Shown in pieces: positions 1 through 5,796 of a DNA stretch of 9,594 nucleotides. A program made the translations under genes and the position numbers. Every line of letters begins with the position of its first letter. The stretch's first letter is position 1. The DNA is from an uncultured Lachnospiraceae bacterium (lineage in GTDB: Bacteria > Bacillota > Clostridia > Lachnospirales > Lachnospiraceae), in NCBI GenBank assembly GCA_910588125.1, contig CAJUPI010000087.1, positions 1 to 9,594 on the forward strand, given 5' to 3'. Below the pieces are notes generated by a model. It saw only the letters and a program-made list of their open reading frames with translations. It did not search any database and was not told where the DNA came from.

Positions 1-192
1 GGGATTTAAGGACTTCTAAATCCCTGCAAAGTCAAAATCAGCAGACCATTTCCGGTCTCTTCCCGCTCCTTGCTCCCTGGCTGAGTATTCTCAGCGCTAA
101 ATTTAATGATATTGCTGTTTGAGCGTTAGCGAGTTTGGATATTTTTGATTCGTTTTTTGCAAAATTCAGAGATTTTAGGACTTCTTAATCCC
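1..192. repeat. Intergenic segment bounded by two copies of a 22-nt repeat
   Basis: Two direct copies of a hairpin-forming 22-mer lie at 3-24 and 171-192 and agree at 20 of 22 positions, sharing the core AGGACTTCT and the ending AATCCC. The first copy forms a perfect 8-bp stem (1-8 with 17-24). Between them is a smaller inverted pair, CGCTAA near 95-100 and TTAGCG near 126-131. No convincing gene is present. The arrangement resembles a small interspersed intergenic repeat clipped by the window edge; that is inference, as other genomic copies cannot be seen here. Confidence 0.45.
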
Positions 193-239
193 GAAACAGG
201 AGAAAAGCCTCGACAGACCTGCGGCTCTCGCGCTTCCTT

Positions 240-248
240 CCCCCCCCC
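240..248. repeat. Run of nine C just beyond the mntP stop
   Basis: Nine consecutive C (nine G on the mntP strand) lie six bases past the mntP stop codon. Such runs slip easily in replication. This one is outside any coding frame, so a length change would not alter a protein. Confidence 0.6.
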
Positions 249-254
249 TTTAGC

Positions 255-812
255 TTAAAAGAAAAGATGCTCGATAAGAATTTTAGTACCCATAAGGACC
301 AGGATACAGCCTCCTGTCAGCTCAGCTTTGGATTTGTAGCGGCAGCCAAAAACCACCCCCGTTTTGACACCAATAACAGAGAGGACAAAAGTGGTGGAGC
401 CAATCAGAATGATGGCTGGCAGAATTTGTACCTGGAGAAAGGCGAAGGTGACTCCTACAGCCAGGGCATCGATGCTGGTGGCGATGGCGAGCAGAAGCAT
501 GCCGCCCATAGCAAGAGATGCATCGCAAGATTCTTCTTCCTCATTTAAAGCCTCACGGATCATGTTGATTCCGATAATACCTAACAGAATAAAGGCAATC
601 CAATGATCATAGGCGGTGATAGCATCTTGAAAACAGGCGCCAAGAAAATAACCAACAGCCGGCATCAGTGCCTGAAAACCGCCAAAATAAAAGCCAACGA
701 TAAGTGCATACCGCAGCTGCATTTTCTGAACGGAAAGTCCTTTGCAGATGGATACAGCAAAAGCATCCATGGAGAGTCCGATAGCAATAATGAATAGTTC
801 CCAAACAGACAT
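255..812 (-). CDS. mntP: Manganese efflux pump MntP
   Basis: A 185-residue inner-membrane exporter of the MntP (YebN, DUF204) family, which expels Mn2+ and protects against manganese overload. Length matches the family. The sequence is six hydrophobic segments arranged as two related halves, each opening with a signature: LSMDAFAVSICKG with Asp16 in the first half, and ATSIDALAVG with Asp115 in the second. Asp16 and its second-half counterpart are essential in the E. coli protein. A short acidic loop (EEEES, 91-95) separates the halves. The start is supported by GGGAGG at 821-826, nine bases ahead of ATG. The gene stands alone, diverges from the TrpR-like gene, and is transcribed from the promoter at 923-951 through a leader of about 100 bases with strong secondary structure. 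No yybP-ykoY manganese riboswitch consensus was seen. Confidence 0.95.
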   Translation of the reverse strand: MSVWELFIIAIGLSMDAFAVSICKGLSVQKMQLRYALIVGFYFGGFQALMPAVGYFLGACFQDAITAYDHWIAFILLGIIGINMIREALNEEEESCDASLAMGGMLLLAIATSIDALAVGVTFAFLQVQILPAIILIGSTTFVLSVIGVKTGVVFGCRYKSKAELTGGCILVLMGTKILIEHLFF

Positions 813-846
813 AAGAAAATCCTCCCATTGTCTTGTAGTATATATG

Positions 847-918
847 CCTGAAGGACTTTTTTTATTCTATAGGAAAGTGCGTCCTATAGAACAAAAACCT
901 TCCGGGGGATGCGCACTT
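847..918 (-). promoter_or_regulatory. Structured mntP leader with possible pseudoknot
   Basis: In the mntP transcript, CCGGAAGG (905-898) can pair with CCTTCAGG (854-847), seven of eight bases. Inside it is a perfect 10-bp hairpin, TTCTATAGGA (891-882) with TCCTATAGAA (874-865). The seven-base loop CGCACTT (881-875) is exactly complementary to AAGTGCG (918-912) at the extreme 5' end, allowing a loop-to-5'-end pseudoknot or a competing helix. The complementary 5' element overlaps the predicted start of transcription, so part of it may act only as DNA. Not recognised as a known riboswitch. Confidence 0.5.
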
Positions 919-922
919 TTTC

Positions 923-951
923 ATTCTAACGAAAAGAGAATGGGATGTCAA
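923..951 (-). promoter_or_regulatory. Promoter of mntP
   Basis: On the minus strand, a perfect -35 TTGACA (946-951), a 17-base spacer and -10 TAGAAT (923-928) form a strong sigma-A type promoter. Transcription should begin near 916-917, giving a leader of roughly 105 bases. Confidence 0.8.
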
Positions 952-1013
952 GAAAAGAAGAGGGGATAGCTTAGGATTTGGGAAAGAGTTTCTCGAAAAT
1001 ATGAAAACAGGTA

Positions 1014-1042
1014 TGGACTTTACAAATTTACTGTGTTAAACT
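1014..1042 (+). promoter_or_regulatory. Probable promoter of the TrpR-like gene
   Basis: TGGACT (1014-1019), a 17-base spacer and TAAACT (1037-1042) preceded by TG at 1034-1035 make an extended -10 promoter about 100 bases ahead of the TrpR-like start codon. Each hexamer matches consensus at four of six positions. Confidence 0.5.
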
Positions 1043-1067
1043 ATCAGAAGCAGCCGATTTGATAGTT
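1039..1067. promoter_or_regulatory. Inverted repeat overlapping the promoter; possible operator
   Basis: AACTATCA (1039-1046) and TGATAGTT (1060-1067) are perfect inverted repeats separated by 13 bases. The left arm overlaps the -10 hexamer. An overlapping alternative, ATCAGAA (1043-1049) with TTCTGAT (1066-1072), also pairs. Being ahead of a repressor-family gene, it could be its own operator, or a leader hairpin. Confidence 0.4.
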
Positions 1068-1148
1068 CTGATGCGGTGGGAGACTTATTTAAAAGCAGTC
1101 TTGGCATCGGGGTTTGTGGCTTGTTTTGAGTAAAGAGGGGAGTTTGCT

Positions 1149-1436
1149 ATGAATAAAAAAATCAAGACGGAAGCGGTGGATCATCTTTTTCAGGCGATAT
1201 TAACGCTGGAGACACCAGAAGAATGTTATGCATTTTTTGAAGATGTGTGTACGGTGAATGAGCTTTTGTCCTTGTCCCAGCGCTATGAGGTGGCGAAGAT
1301 GCTGCGGGAGAAGAGGACTTATCTCGATATAGCGGAGAAGACCGGTGCATCAACGGCGACGATCAGCCGTGTAAATCGCTCTTTGAATTATGGCAGCGAC
1401 GGATATGATATGGTGTTTGCCCGTCTTCCTCAATAA
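1149..1436 (+). CDS. TrpR-like transcriptional regulator, YerC/YecD family
   Basis: A 95-residue all-helical DNA-binding protein of the Trp-repressor superfamily, YerC/YecD branch (TIGR02531-type). Residues 1-50 form the family's helical dimerisation part, including the signature around LSLSQRYEVAKML (40-52). Residues 57-80 are the helix-turn-helix: TYLDIAEKTGASTATISRVN then RSLNYG, the recognition helix lying in TATISRVNRSL. Length is typical. GAGGGGAG at 1134-1141 is a good ribosome binding site for ATG 1149. The gene is monocistronic: the promoter is at 1014-1042 and a terminator follows at 1481-1520. The ligand and targets of the clostridial members are not well established; the tryptophan response of enteric TrpR should not be assumed. 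The inverted repeat over the promoter suggests self-regulation. Confidence 0.9.
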   Translation: MNKKIKTEAVDHLFQAILTLETPEECYAFFEDVCTVNELLSLSQRYEVAKMLREKRTYLDIAEKTGASTATISRVNRSLNYGSDGYDMVFARLPQ

Positions 1437-1480
1437 AGGCAACCGGCAGCAATGCGTTTAGAATTTTCAGAACAGTCAGA

Positions 1481-1520
1481 CTCCTGAGGCGAGGCGGAAA
1501 ATCGTGACACGTCTCAGGAG
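1481..1520. terminator. Shared terminator between converging genes
   Basis: CTCCTGAGGCG (1481-1491) pairs with CGTCTCAGGAG (1510-1520) as an 11-bp stem with one G-T pair and an 18-base loop. It sits between the stop codons of the TrpR-like gene and the converging DUF1836 gene. The following T tract (CTTTGCT) is weak, so its efficiency is uncertain. Confidence 0.55.
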
Positions 1521-1533
1521 CTTTGCTGTCTGC

Positions 1534-2154
1534 TTATCGCTTTTTCTTGCCTTCGCCTGCGGGGAAATCTTCTTCGCGGAGCTGGTCTAAGATATCTTCG
1601 ATCATCTGCTTTTTCAAATATACGTCAAAAGCCAGCTCGCTGATGAAGGCGAATAGTTGAAGATAAGATTGTTCTTCCTCGCTGGCATCAGAAAAGGTTG
1701 TTTTGGCGGCTTCAAACTTTGCGAGGATATCTTCTTTCAGCCGCTCCATCTGCTCGTGTTCTAAAGAAAAGACTTCCAGGTAAATATCGCTCAGAGATAA
1801 ACTGGCCGAGGCATTAAAGTGATGTTCCGTGATTGGGCGGAATAGCTGTTCGATATCATGGAAGGACAGAAGGCTTTTATAGTAATAGATGAAGAGCAAA
1901 AGCAAAATGTGCTCCCGGGAATATTTCTTCTTAACAGGGGGCGGAAGAAGACGGTTCTTGGCATAATTATTGATCATTGTCTTGGTCAGTACCTTATCTT
2001 CCGGGTTCCGCTTGGTTTTTTGTAATTGATCTTCCATAAAAGAAGTAACCTGATCCATATACAGGTCAATCTCGGGAATCTTGTCCAGCTTGATATAAGA
2101 CAGATTGTCCAGCCTGGCAAGAAAATCAGTGATTCTTTCGTCATTGTTTTTCAT
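1534..2154 (-). CDS. DUF1836 domain protein with MerR-like helix-turn-helix
   Basis: A 206-residue protein recognised as DUF1836, a Firmicutes family of unknown function. Residues 55-106 resemble a MerR-type winged helix: a first helix with TKTMINNYAKNRLLPPP (58-73), the KKKYSREHI turn (75-83), then a hydrophobic helix LLLLFIYYYKSLLSFHDIEQLF. That pattern suggests DNA binding, but no effector domain is recognised. The rest is helical and rich in Glu and Lys, ending in a basic tail (GEGKKKR). ATG 2154 is preceded by AGAGGTG and a promoter at 2173-2201. It is transcribed towards, and shares a terminator with, the TrpR-like gene; nothing indicates a functional link between them. Confidence 0.82.
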   Translation of the reverse strand: MKNNDERITDFLARLDNLSYIKLDKIPEIDLYMDQVTSFMEDQLQKTKRNPEDKVLTKTMINNYAKNRLLPPPVKKKYSREHILLLLFIYYYKSLLSFHDIEQLFRPITEHHFNASASLSLSDIYLEVFSLEHEQMERLKEDILAKFEAAKTTFSDASEEEQSYLQLFAFISELAFDVYLKKQMIEDILDQLREEDFPAGEGKKKR

Positions 2155-2172
2155 GTTGTCACCTCTGACCCT

Positions 2173-2201
2173 ATTATATAGTTTTTAATACTAGATAGCA
2201 A
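2173..2201 (-). promoter_or_regulatory. Promoter of the DUF1836 gene
   Basis: Minus strand: TTGCTA (2196-2201), a 17-base spacer, perfect TATAAT (2173-2178), 18 bases before the ATG. The very short leader holds just the ribosome binding site AGAGGTG. Confidence 0.7.
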
Positions 2202-2321
2202 GAGGAAAATCATATTTTCTGCCTGATTTCATGGTTGAAAGAATAAATATGGACTTTCCGGCATATACTCCTACCAATGGGATAACCTGCCAACTATTAT
2301 AAAATCGGAGGGATGAAAGTC

Positions 2322-2567
2322 ATGGCAAGAAGGGCAAGAAAAACGCCGCTGGAAAAATATCAGGAAGAACTGGCTGAGGTAAAGGAAAGCATCCAACAGT
2401 ATGAGGATTGCCTGGAAACTCTTAAGGAACGGGAGAGAGAGCTACAGGAACAAATCATGATGGAGAAGTTCAAAGAGGTGAATGAACTGCTGGAAATGCA
2501 GAATATGTCTCTGGATGATTTGAAAGGGATGCTGATGGCGGAAGGCGGGAATGCGGAGATCGCATAA
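2322..2567 (+). CDS. Small coiled-coil protein of unknown function
   Basis: I do not recognise a named family. The start at 2322 (MARRARKTPLEKY) is preferred over the in-frame ATG at 2313, because GGAGGG at 2307-2312 is directly against 2313 but correctly nine bases from 2322. The 81-residue product opens with a basic segment (ARRARKTPLEK), continues as a charged heptad-like coiled coil (about 10-57, rich in Glu, Lys, Leu and Gln), and ends with a short LDDLKGMLMAEGG segment. The basic start plus coiled coil would suit a small nucleic-acid-associated or scaffold protein, but that is a guess. It is followed by a strong terminator, so it is its own transcription unit and not an operon partner of pcrA. 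Confidence 0.75.
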   Translation: MARRARKTPLEKYQEELAEVKESIQQYEDCLETLKERERELQEQIMMEKFKEVNELLEMQNMSLDDLKGMLMAEGGNAEIA

Positions 2568-2606
2568 TAAGGCCTTTACAGTTGGTGCAGAAGCTTTGCA
2601 GTGAAG

Positions 2607-2646
2607 AGATGAAAAAACATTTTTAAATGTGTGCTTTCATCTTTTT
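2607..2646 (+). terminator. Intrinsic terminator after the coiled-coil gene
   Basis: AGATGAAA (2607-2614) pairs perfectly with TTTCATCT (2635-2642), with an inner ACATTT/AAATGT helix at about 2618-2631. The T run at 2642-2646 completes a Rho-independent terminator. Confidence 0.8.
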
Positions 2647-2673
2647 GCTGCTACTTTTTTGCAAGCAAACCGA

Positions 2674-2702
2674 AAGAGGAATCAATGCGAAGAGGAATCA
2701 AT
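2674..2702. repeat. 13-bp direct repeat upstream of pcrA
   Basis: AAGAGGAATCAAT occurs at 2674-2686 and again at 2690-2702, a 16-base period, ending 36 bases before the pcrA -10 element. It could be a tandem protein-binding site or a remnant of slippage. Confidence 0.5.
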
Positions 2703-2734
2703 TCGTGCAGGCGGTAGAAGATTTACAGGAATTA

Positions 2735-2743
2735 TGATATAAT
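2735..2743 (+). promoter_or_regulatory. Extended -10 promoter of pcrA
   Basis: TGATATAAT: perfect TATAAT (2738-2743) with the TGn extension at 2735. No good -35 is present at the right distance, as often seen with extended -10 promoters. Transcription would start near 2750, which rules out a TTG start at 2745. Confidence 0.6.
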
Positions 2744-2783
2744 TTTGGAATACACCACAGACGAGAAAGGATTACGAATACAT

Positions 2784-5243
2784 ATGGCAGTCTATGATAC
2801 GTTAAACCCCAAGCAGCAGGAAGCGGTTCTCCATACGGAGGGGCCGTTGTTGATTTTGGCAGGGGCAGGATCGGGAAAGACCCGGGTACTGACTCACAGA
2901 ATTGCATATTTAATAGAAGAAAAGGGAGTAAACCCCTGGAATATTCTGGCGATTACTTTTACCAATAAAGCGGCAGGTGAGATGCGGGAACGGGTGGATC
3001 ATTTGGTAGAGAATGGCGCCGGGAGTGTGTGGGTCAGTACCTTTCACTCTCTCTGCGTTCGGATTTTGCATCGTTTTATTGAATACCTGGGATATGAAAA
3101 TAACTTTACCATTTATGATGTGGATGATCAAAAGACACTGATGAAACAGGTGCTCAAGAAGTTAAATCTGGATCCCAAGCAATATCGCGAACGGGAGATG
3201 ATAAATATCATATCTGGCGCAAAAAATGAATTGATTGGGCCGGATGAATTCTGGAAAAATGCGCAGGGCGACTGGCGGCTGAAAAAGGTGGCTGAGATTT
3301 ATGAGGAATACCAGGCGGAACTGAAAAAGAATAATGCACTGGATTTCGATGATTTGATTTTTAAAACAGTGGATCTGTTTCGGGTCAATGATCAGGTATT
3401 GGACTATTATCAGGAAAGATTCCGCTATATTATGGTGGATGAGTATCAGGATACAAATGCTGCCCAGTTTGAGCTGATTTCTCTGCTGGCAAGGAAATAC
3501 CAGAATCTTTGTGTGGTGGGAGATGATGATCAGTCGATCTATAAATTTCGGGGAGCAGATATTGGAAATATTTTGAATTTTGAGGATACCTTTCCGGGGG
3601 CAATGGTGGTAAAACTGGAACAGAATTATCGTTCTACGAAGAATATCCTCGAGGCGGCCAACGGTGTGATTCGGAATAACCGAGGACGTAAGGATAAGAC
3701 GCTGTGGACGGCCAACGACACAGGAGAGCGGGTGAGATTCCGCCAGTTTGAGCAGTCTTTTGAGGAGGCGGAAGGGATTATCCAGGATATTCTGGCTCAG
3801 GGACGGCCCTTCCGGGACAGTGCAGTGCTCTACCGGACCAATGCTCAATCCCGTTTGCTGGAAGAGAAATGCCTGACCTATAACGTACCGTATCGTCTGG
3901 TAGGAGGGGTGAATTTTTATCAGCGCCGGGAGATCAAAGATATCTTGAGTTATTTAAAAACGATCGCCAACGGAAGAGATGATCTGGCGGTCCAGCGGAT
4001 CATCAATGTGCCGAAACGAGGCATTGGGGCGGCTTCCATTGGGAAAATTATGGCCTGGGCAACACAGCAGGAGATCAGCTTTTACGATGGATGCACCCAG
4101 GCGGCTTCGGTGCCCGGGATGGGAAAAGCAGCAGGAAAGGTACAGGGCTTTGTGAGACAGATGGAAGAGTTTCGCAGCCGGATTCAGGGTTGGGAGCTGA
4201 AGCAACAACAAAAGCCGGTTGAAGGAGAGCCGGGGGAGGAAAGCTACGGGCTGAAAGAATTGATTGAGGATATATTGCACAAGACCGGCTACCTTGAGGA
4301 ACTGAAGGAGGAGGGCGAAGCAGAAGCAAAGGAGCGCCTGGAGAATATCGATGAATTAATATCGAAAGCAGTCAGCTTTTGTGAGGAACAAGACGCCCCA
4401 AGCCTTAACGGATTTTTGGAGGAGGTGGCCCTGGTGGCAGATATTGATCGGATGGATACTGCCGGGGATCGCGTGACCTTGATGACGTTACATAGTGCCA
4501 AGGGACTGGAATTCCCCATAGTATATCTGAGCGGAATGGAGGATGGGCTATTTCCGGGTTCCCGCTGTGTAATGTCAGAGGATCCAGAGGATTTAGAAGA
4601 AGAGCGGCGGCTTTGCTATGTGGGAATCACCAGGGCCCGGGAACGGCTGATGCTTACAGCAGCAAAGATGAGAATGAGCAGGGGCGAGACTCATTATTCA
4701 AGAGTCAGCCGGTTCGTGGAGGAGATTCCAGAGGAGTTGCTGGAAACAGTAAAACCAGGGCACCGAATGGAACAGAAGAGCAGGGTGAATGCCTCAGAGA
4801 ATCCGAGTGTTTCCTGGAACAAAAACCAGCGAAAGCTGGGGGTCAGTATGTTTGGGATGAAATCCAATTCCTATGCCTCCCCTACGGCAGGATATGCGGA
4901 ATACCGTTTTGAGAGAAGCGGGATGCCAGATGATGAAAATGGCAATGCAAAAGCGCCGGGAACCTCGGCAATCAGAAAAACAGATAATACAGCCAGAAAG
5001 GACAGGATGGTAGAAACGGCTGGCACTATCGGAAAAAATCCGGGATTTGGCAAAGCGTTTATTGTACAGAAATCGTCAGCTCCTGATTATGGCGCCGGGG
5101 ATCGGGTACGGCATATAAAGTTCGGGGAAGGGACTGTGCAGTCGGTGATTAGTGGTGCTCGCGATTTTGAGGTGACTGTGGAATTTGACCGGTTTGGAGT
5201 AAAAAAAATGTTTGCTTCATTTGCAAAATTGCAGAAAATATAA
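2784..5243 (+). CDS. pcrA: ATP-dependent DNA helicase PcrA (UvrD/Rep family)
   Basis: An 819-residue superfamily 1A 3'-5' DNA helicase, the Gram-positive counterpart of UvrD, acting in nucleotide excision repair, replication-fork clearance and rolling-circle plasmid replication. Motifs from ATG 2784: Q motif LNPKQQEAV (7-15); Walker A AGAGSGKT (26-33); Ia ITFTNKAAGEM; Walker B VDEYQDT (218-224); III GDDDQSIYKFRG (246-257); IV LEQNYRST; V VTLMTLHSAKGLEFP (from 564); VI RRLCYVGITRARERL (from 608). A variable linker (about 655-765) leads to the C-terminal Tudor-like module (GDRVRHIKFGEGTV to the end), which in PcrA binds RNA polymerase. ATG 2784 is chosen because the promoter leaves no room for the TTG at 2745; AAAGGA at 2766-2771 is a plausible, slightly distant ribosome site. 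An exact GCCNNNNNGGC sequence lies inside the gene (4428-4438), relevant to the BglI-like nuclease. Confidence 0.97.
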   Translation: MAVYDTLNPKQQEAVLHTEGPLLILAGAGSGKTRVLTHRIAYLIEEKGVNPWNILAITFTNKAAGEMRERVDHLVENGAGSVWVSTFHSLCVRILHRFIEYLGYENNFTIYDVDDQKTLMKQVLKKLNLDPKQYREREMINIISGAKNELIGPDEFWKNAQGDWRLKKVAEIYEEYQAELKKNNALDFDDLIFKTVDLFRVNDQVLDYYQERFRYIMVDEYQDTNAAQFELISLLARKYQNLCVVGDDDQSIYKFRGADIGNILNFEDTFPGAMVVKLEQNYRSTKNILEAANGVIRNNRGRKDKTLWTANDTGERVRFRQFEQSFEEAEGIIQDILAQGRPFRDSAVLYRTNAQSRLLEEKCLTYNVPYRLVGGVNFYQRREIKDILSYLKTIANGRDDLAVQRIINVPKRGIGAASIGKIMAWATQQEISFYDGCTQAASVPGMGKAAGKVQGFVRQMEEFRSRIQGWELKQQQKPVEGEPGEESYGLKELIEDILHKTGYLEELKEEGEAEAKERLENIDELISKAVSFCEEQDAPSLNGFLEEVALVADIDRMDTAGDRVTLMTLHSAKGLEFPIVYLSGMEDGLFPGSRCVMSEDPEDLEEERRLCYVGITRARERLMLTAAKMRMSRGETHYSRVSRFVEEIPEELLETVKPGHRMEQKSRVNASENPSVSWNKNQRKLGVSMFGMKSNSYASPTAGYAEYRFERSGMPDDENGNAKAPGTSAIRKTDNTARKDRMVETAGTIGKNPGFGKAFIVQKSSAPDYGAGDRVRHIKFGEGTVQSVISGARDFEVTVEFDRFGVKKMFASFAKLQKI

Positions 5244-5292
5244 TATTTTTTTGATTTTTGAATAAAATAGGATAGTAAAAAAGAAAAAGAAA

Positions 5293-5325
5293 TGGTATAA
5301 TCTAAATAATGCACATGACATGTGC
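5293..5325 (+). promoter_or_regulatory. Extended -10 promoter with a palindrome at the transcription start
   Basis: TGGTATAAT gives a perfect extended -10 (TATAAT 5296-5301), transcription starting near 5308. Immediately downstream, GCACATG-A-CATGTGC (5311-5325) is a perfect 15-bp palindrome around a central A, placed where a repressor would block initiation or early elongation. Confidence 0.6.
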
Positions 5326-5352
5326 CAGGACGATAGAAAGGACGTGGATGAG

Positions 5353-5658
5353 ATGGGAAAGTTTGATACAATGAGCAAGGATGCGCTGACCCGTGTGGAA
5401 GAGATTATCAATTCTACCAAGCTGAATGATTTCCTGCACAGGAAGGAAGAGGAGGAGAAGAAGAAAACCTGTATTCTCTGGGTGCTAGCGATCATCGGAG
5501 CTGTGGCGGCGATTGCAGCGATTGCCTATGGTGTGTATCGCTTCTTTACTCCGGATTACCTGGAGGATTTTGAAGATGATTTTGATGATGATTTCGACGA
5601 CGACTTTTTTGAGGACGACGATGACACCACCGCCGCTGAGGATGAGGAAGAGAAATAA
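5353..5658 (+). CDS. Small single-pass membrane protein with acidic tail
   Basis: I do not recognise a named family, though very similar short proteins are familiar from Lachnospiraceae. From ATG 5353 (AAAGG at 5337-5341, 11 bases ahead) the product is 101 residues; an in-frame ATG at 5320 lies in the operator-like palindrome and lacks a ribosome site. Order: a soluble amphipathic part (1-30, FDTMSKDALTRVEEIINSTK), a basic-acidic stretch EEEEKKK (32-38), one transmembrane helix (40-64, AIIGAVAAIAAIAYG), then a tail from 70 on made almost entirely of Asp, Glu and Phe, with a repeated DDF unit. Positive residues before the helix predict the N-terminus in the cytoplasm and the acidic tail outside. 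The gene has its own promoter and terminator. Metal or cation binding by the tail is conceivable but unsupported. Confidence 0.75.
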   Translation: MGKFDTMSKDALTRVEEIINSTKLNDFLHRKEEEEKKKTCILWVLAIIGAVAAIAAIAYGVYRFFTPDYLEDFEDDFDDDFDDDFFEDDDDTTAAEDEEEK

Positions 5659-5665
5659 TAAGAGC

Positions 5666-5699
5666 AAAGCGTGTCTCCTTTGAGTGGGGCACGCTTTTT
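5666..5699 (+). terminator. Intrinsic terminator after the acidic membrane protein gene
   Basis: AAAGCGTGTCTC (from 5666) pairs with GGGGCACGCTTT ending at 5697, with G-T pairs in the inner part and a T run to 5699. It lies just after the stop codon and about 100 bases before rlmD. Confidence 0.8.
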
Positions 5700-5796
5700 C
5701 TTTTCAGTGAGCATAAACCGGCGGCTTGCCACAAAGGAAGCCAGTGCGATCAGCGGGAAACGAAACAGGAAAAACAGAGACAACGAGGAGGAGAAC

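Noticed and set aside
813..930. yybP-ykoY manganese riboswitch in the mntP leader
   Set aside because: The expected GGGGAGUA-type conserved loop and its partner were not found, although structure is present.
2745..2783. Upstream TTG start for pcrA
   Set aside because: The extended -10 element ends at 2743, so the transcript would begin after this codon; PcrA homology begins after ATG 2784.
3162..3848. Antisense ORF of 228 codons over pcrA
   Set aside because: Mirror of the helicase frame, no recognisable domain and no start signal.
5671..5796. Upstream start for rlmD at 5671
   Set aside because: It would lie within the terminator of the previous gene; ATG 5797 has a strong ribosome site and begins the TRAM domain properly.
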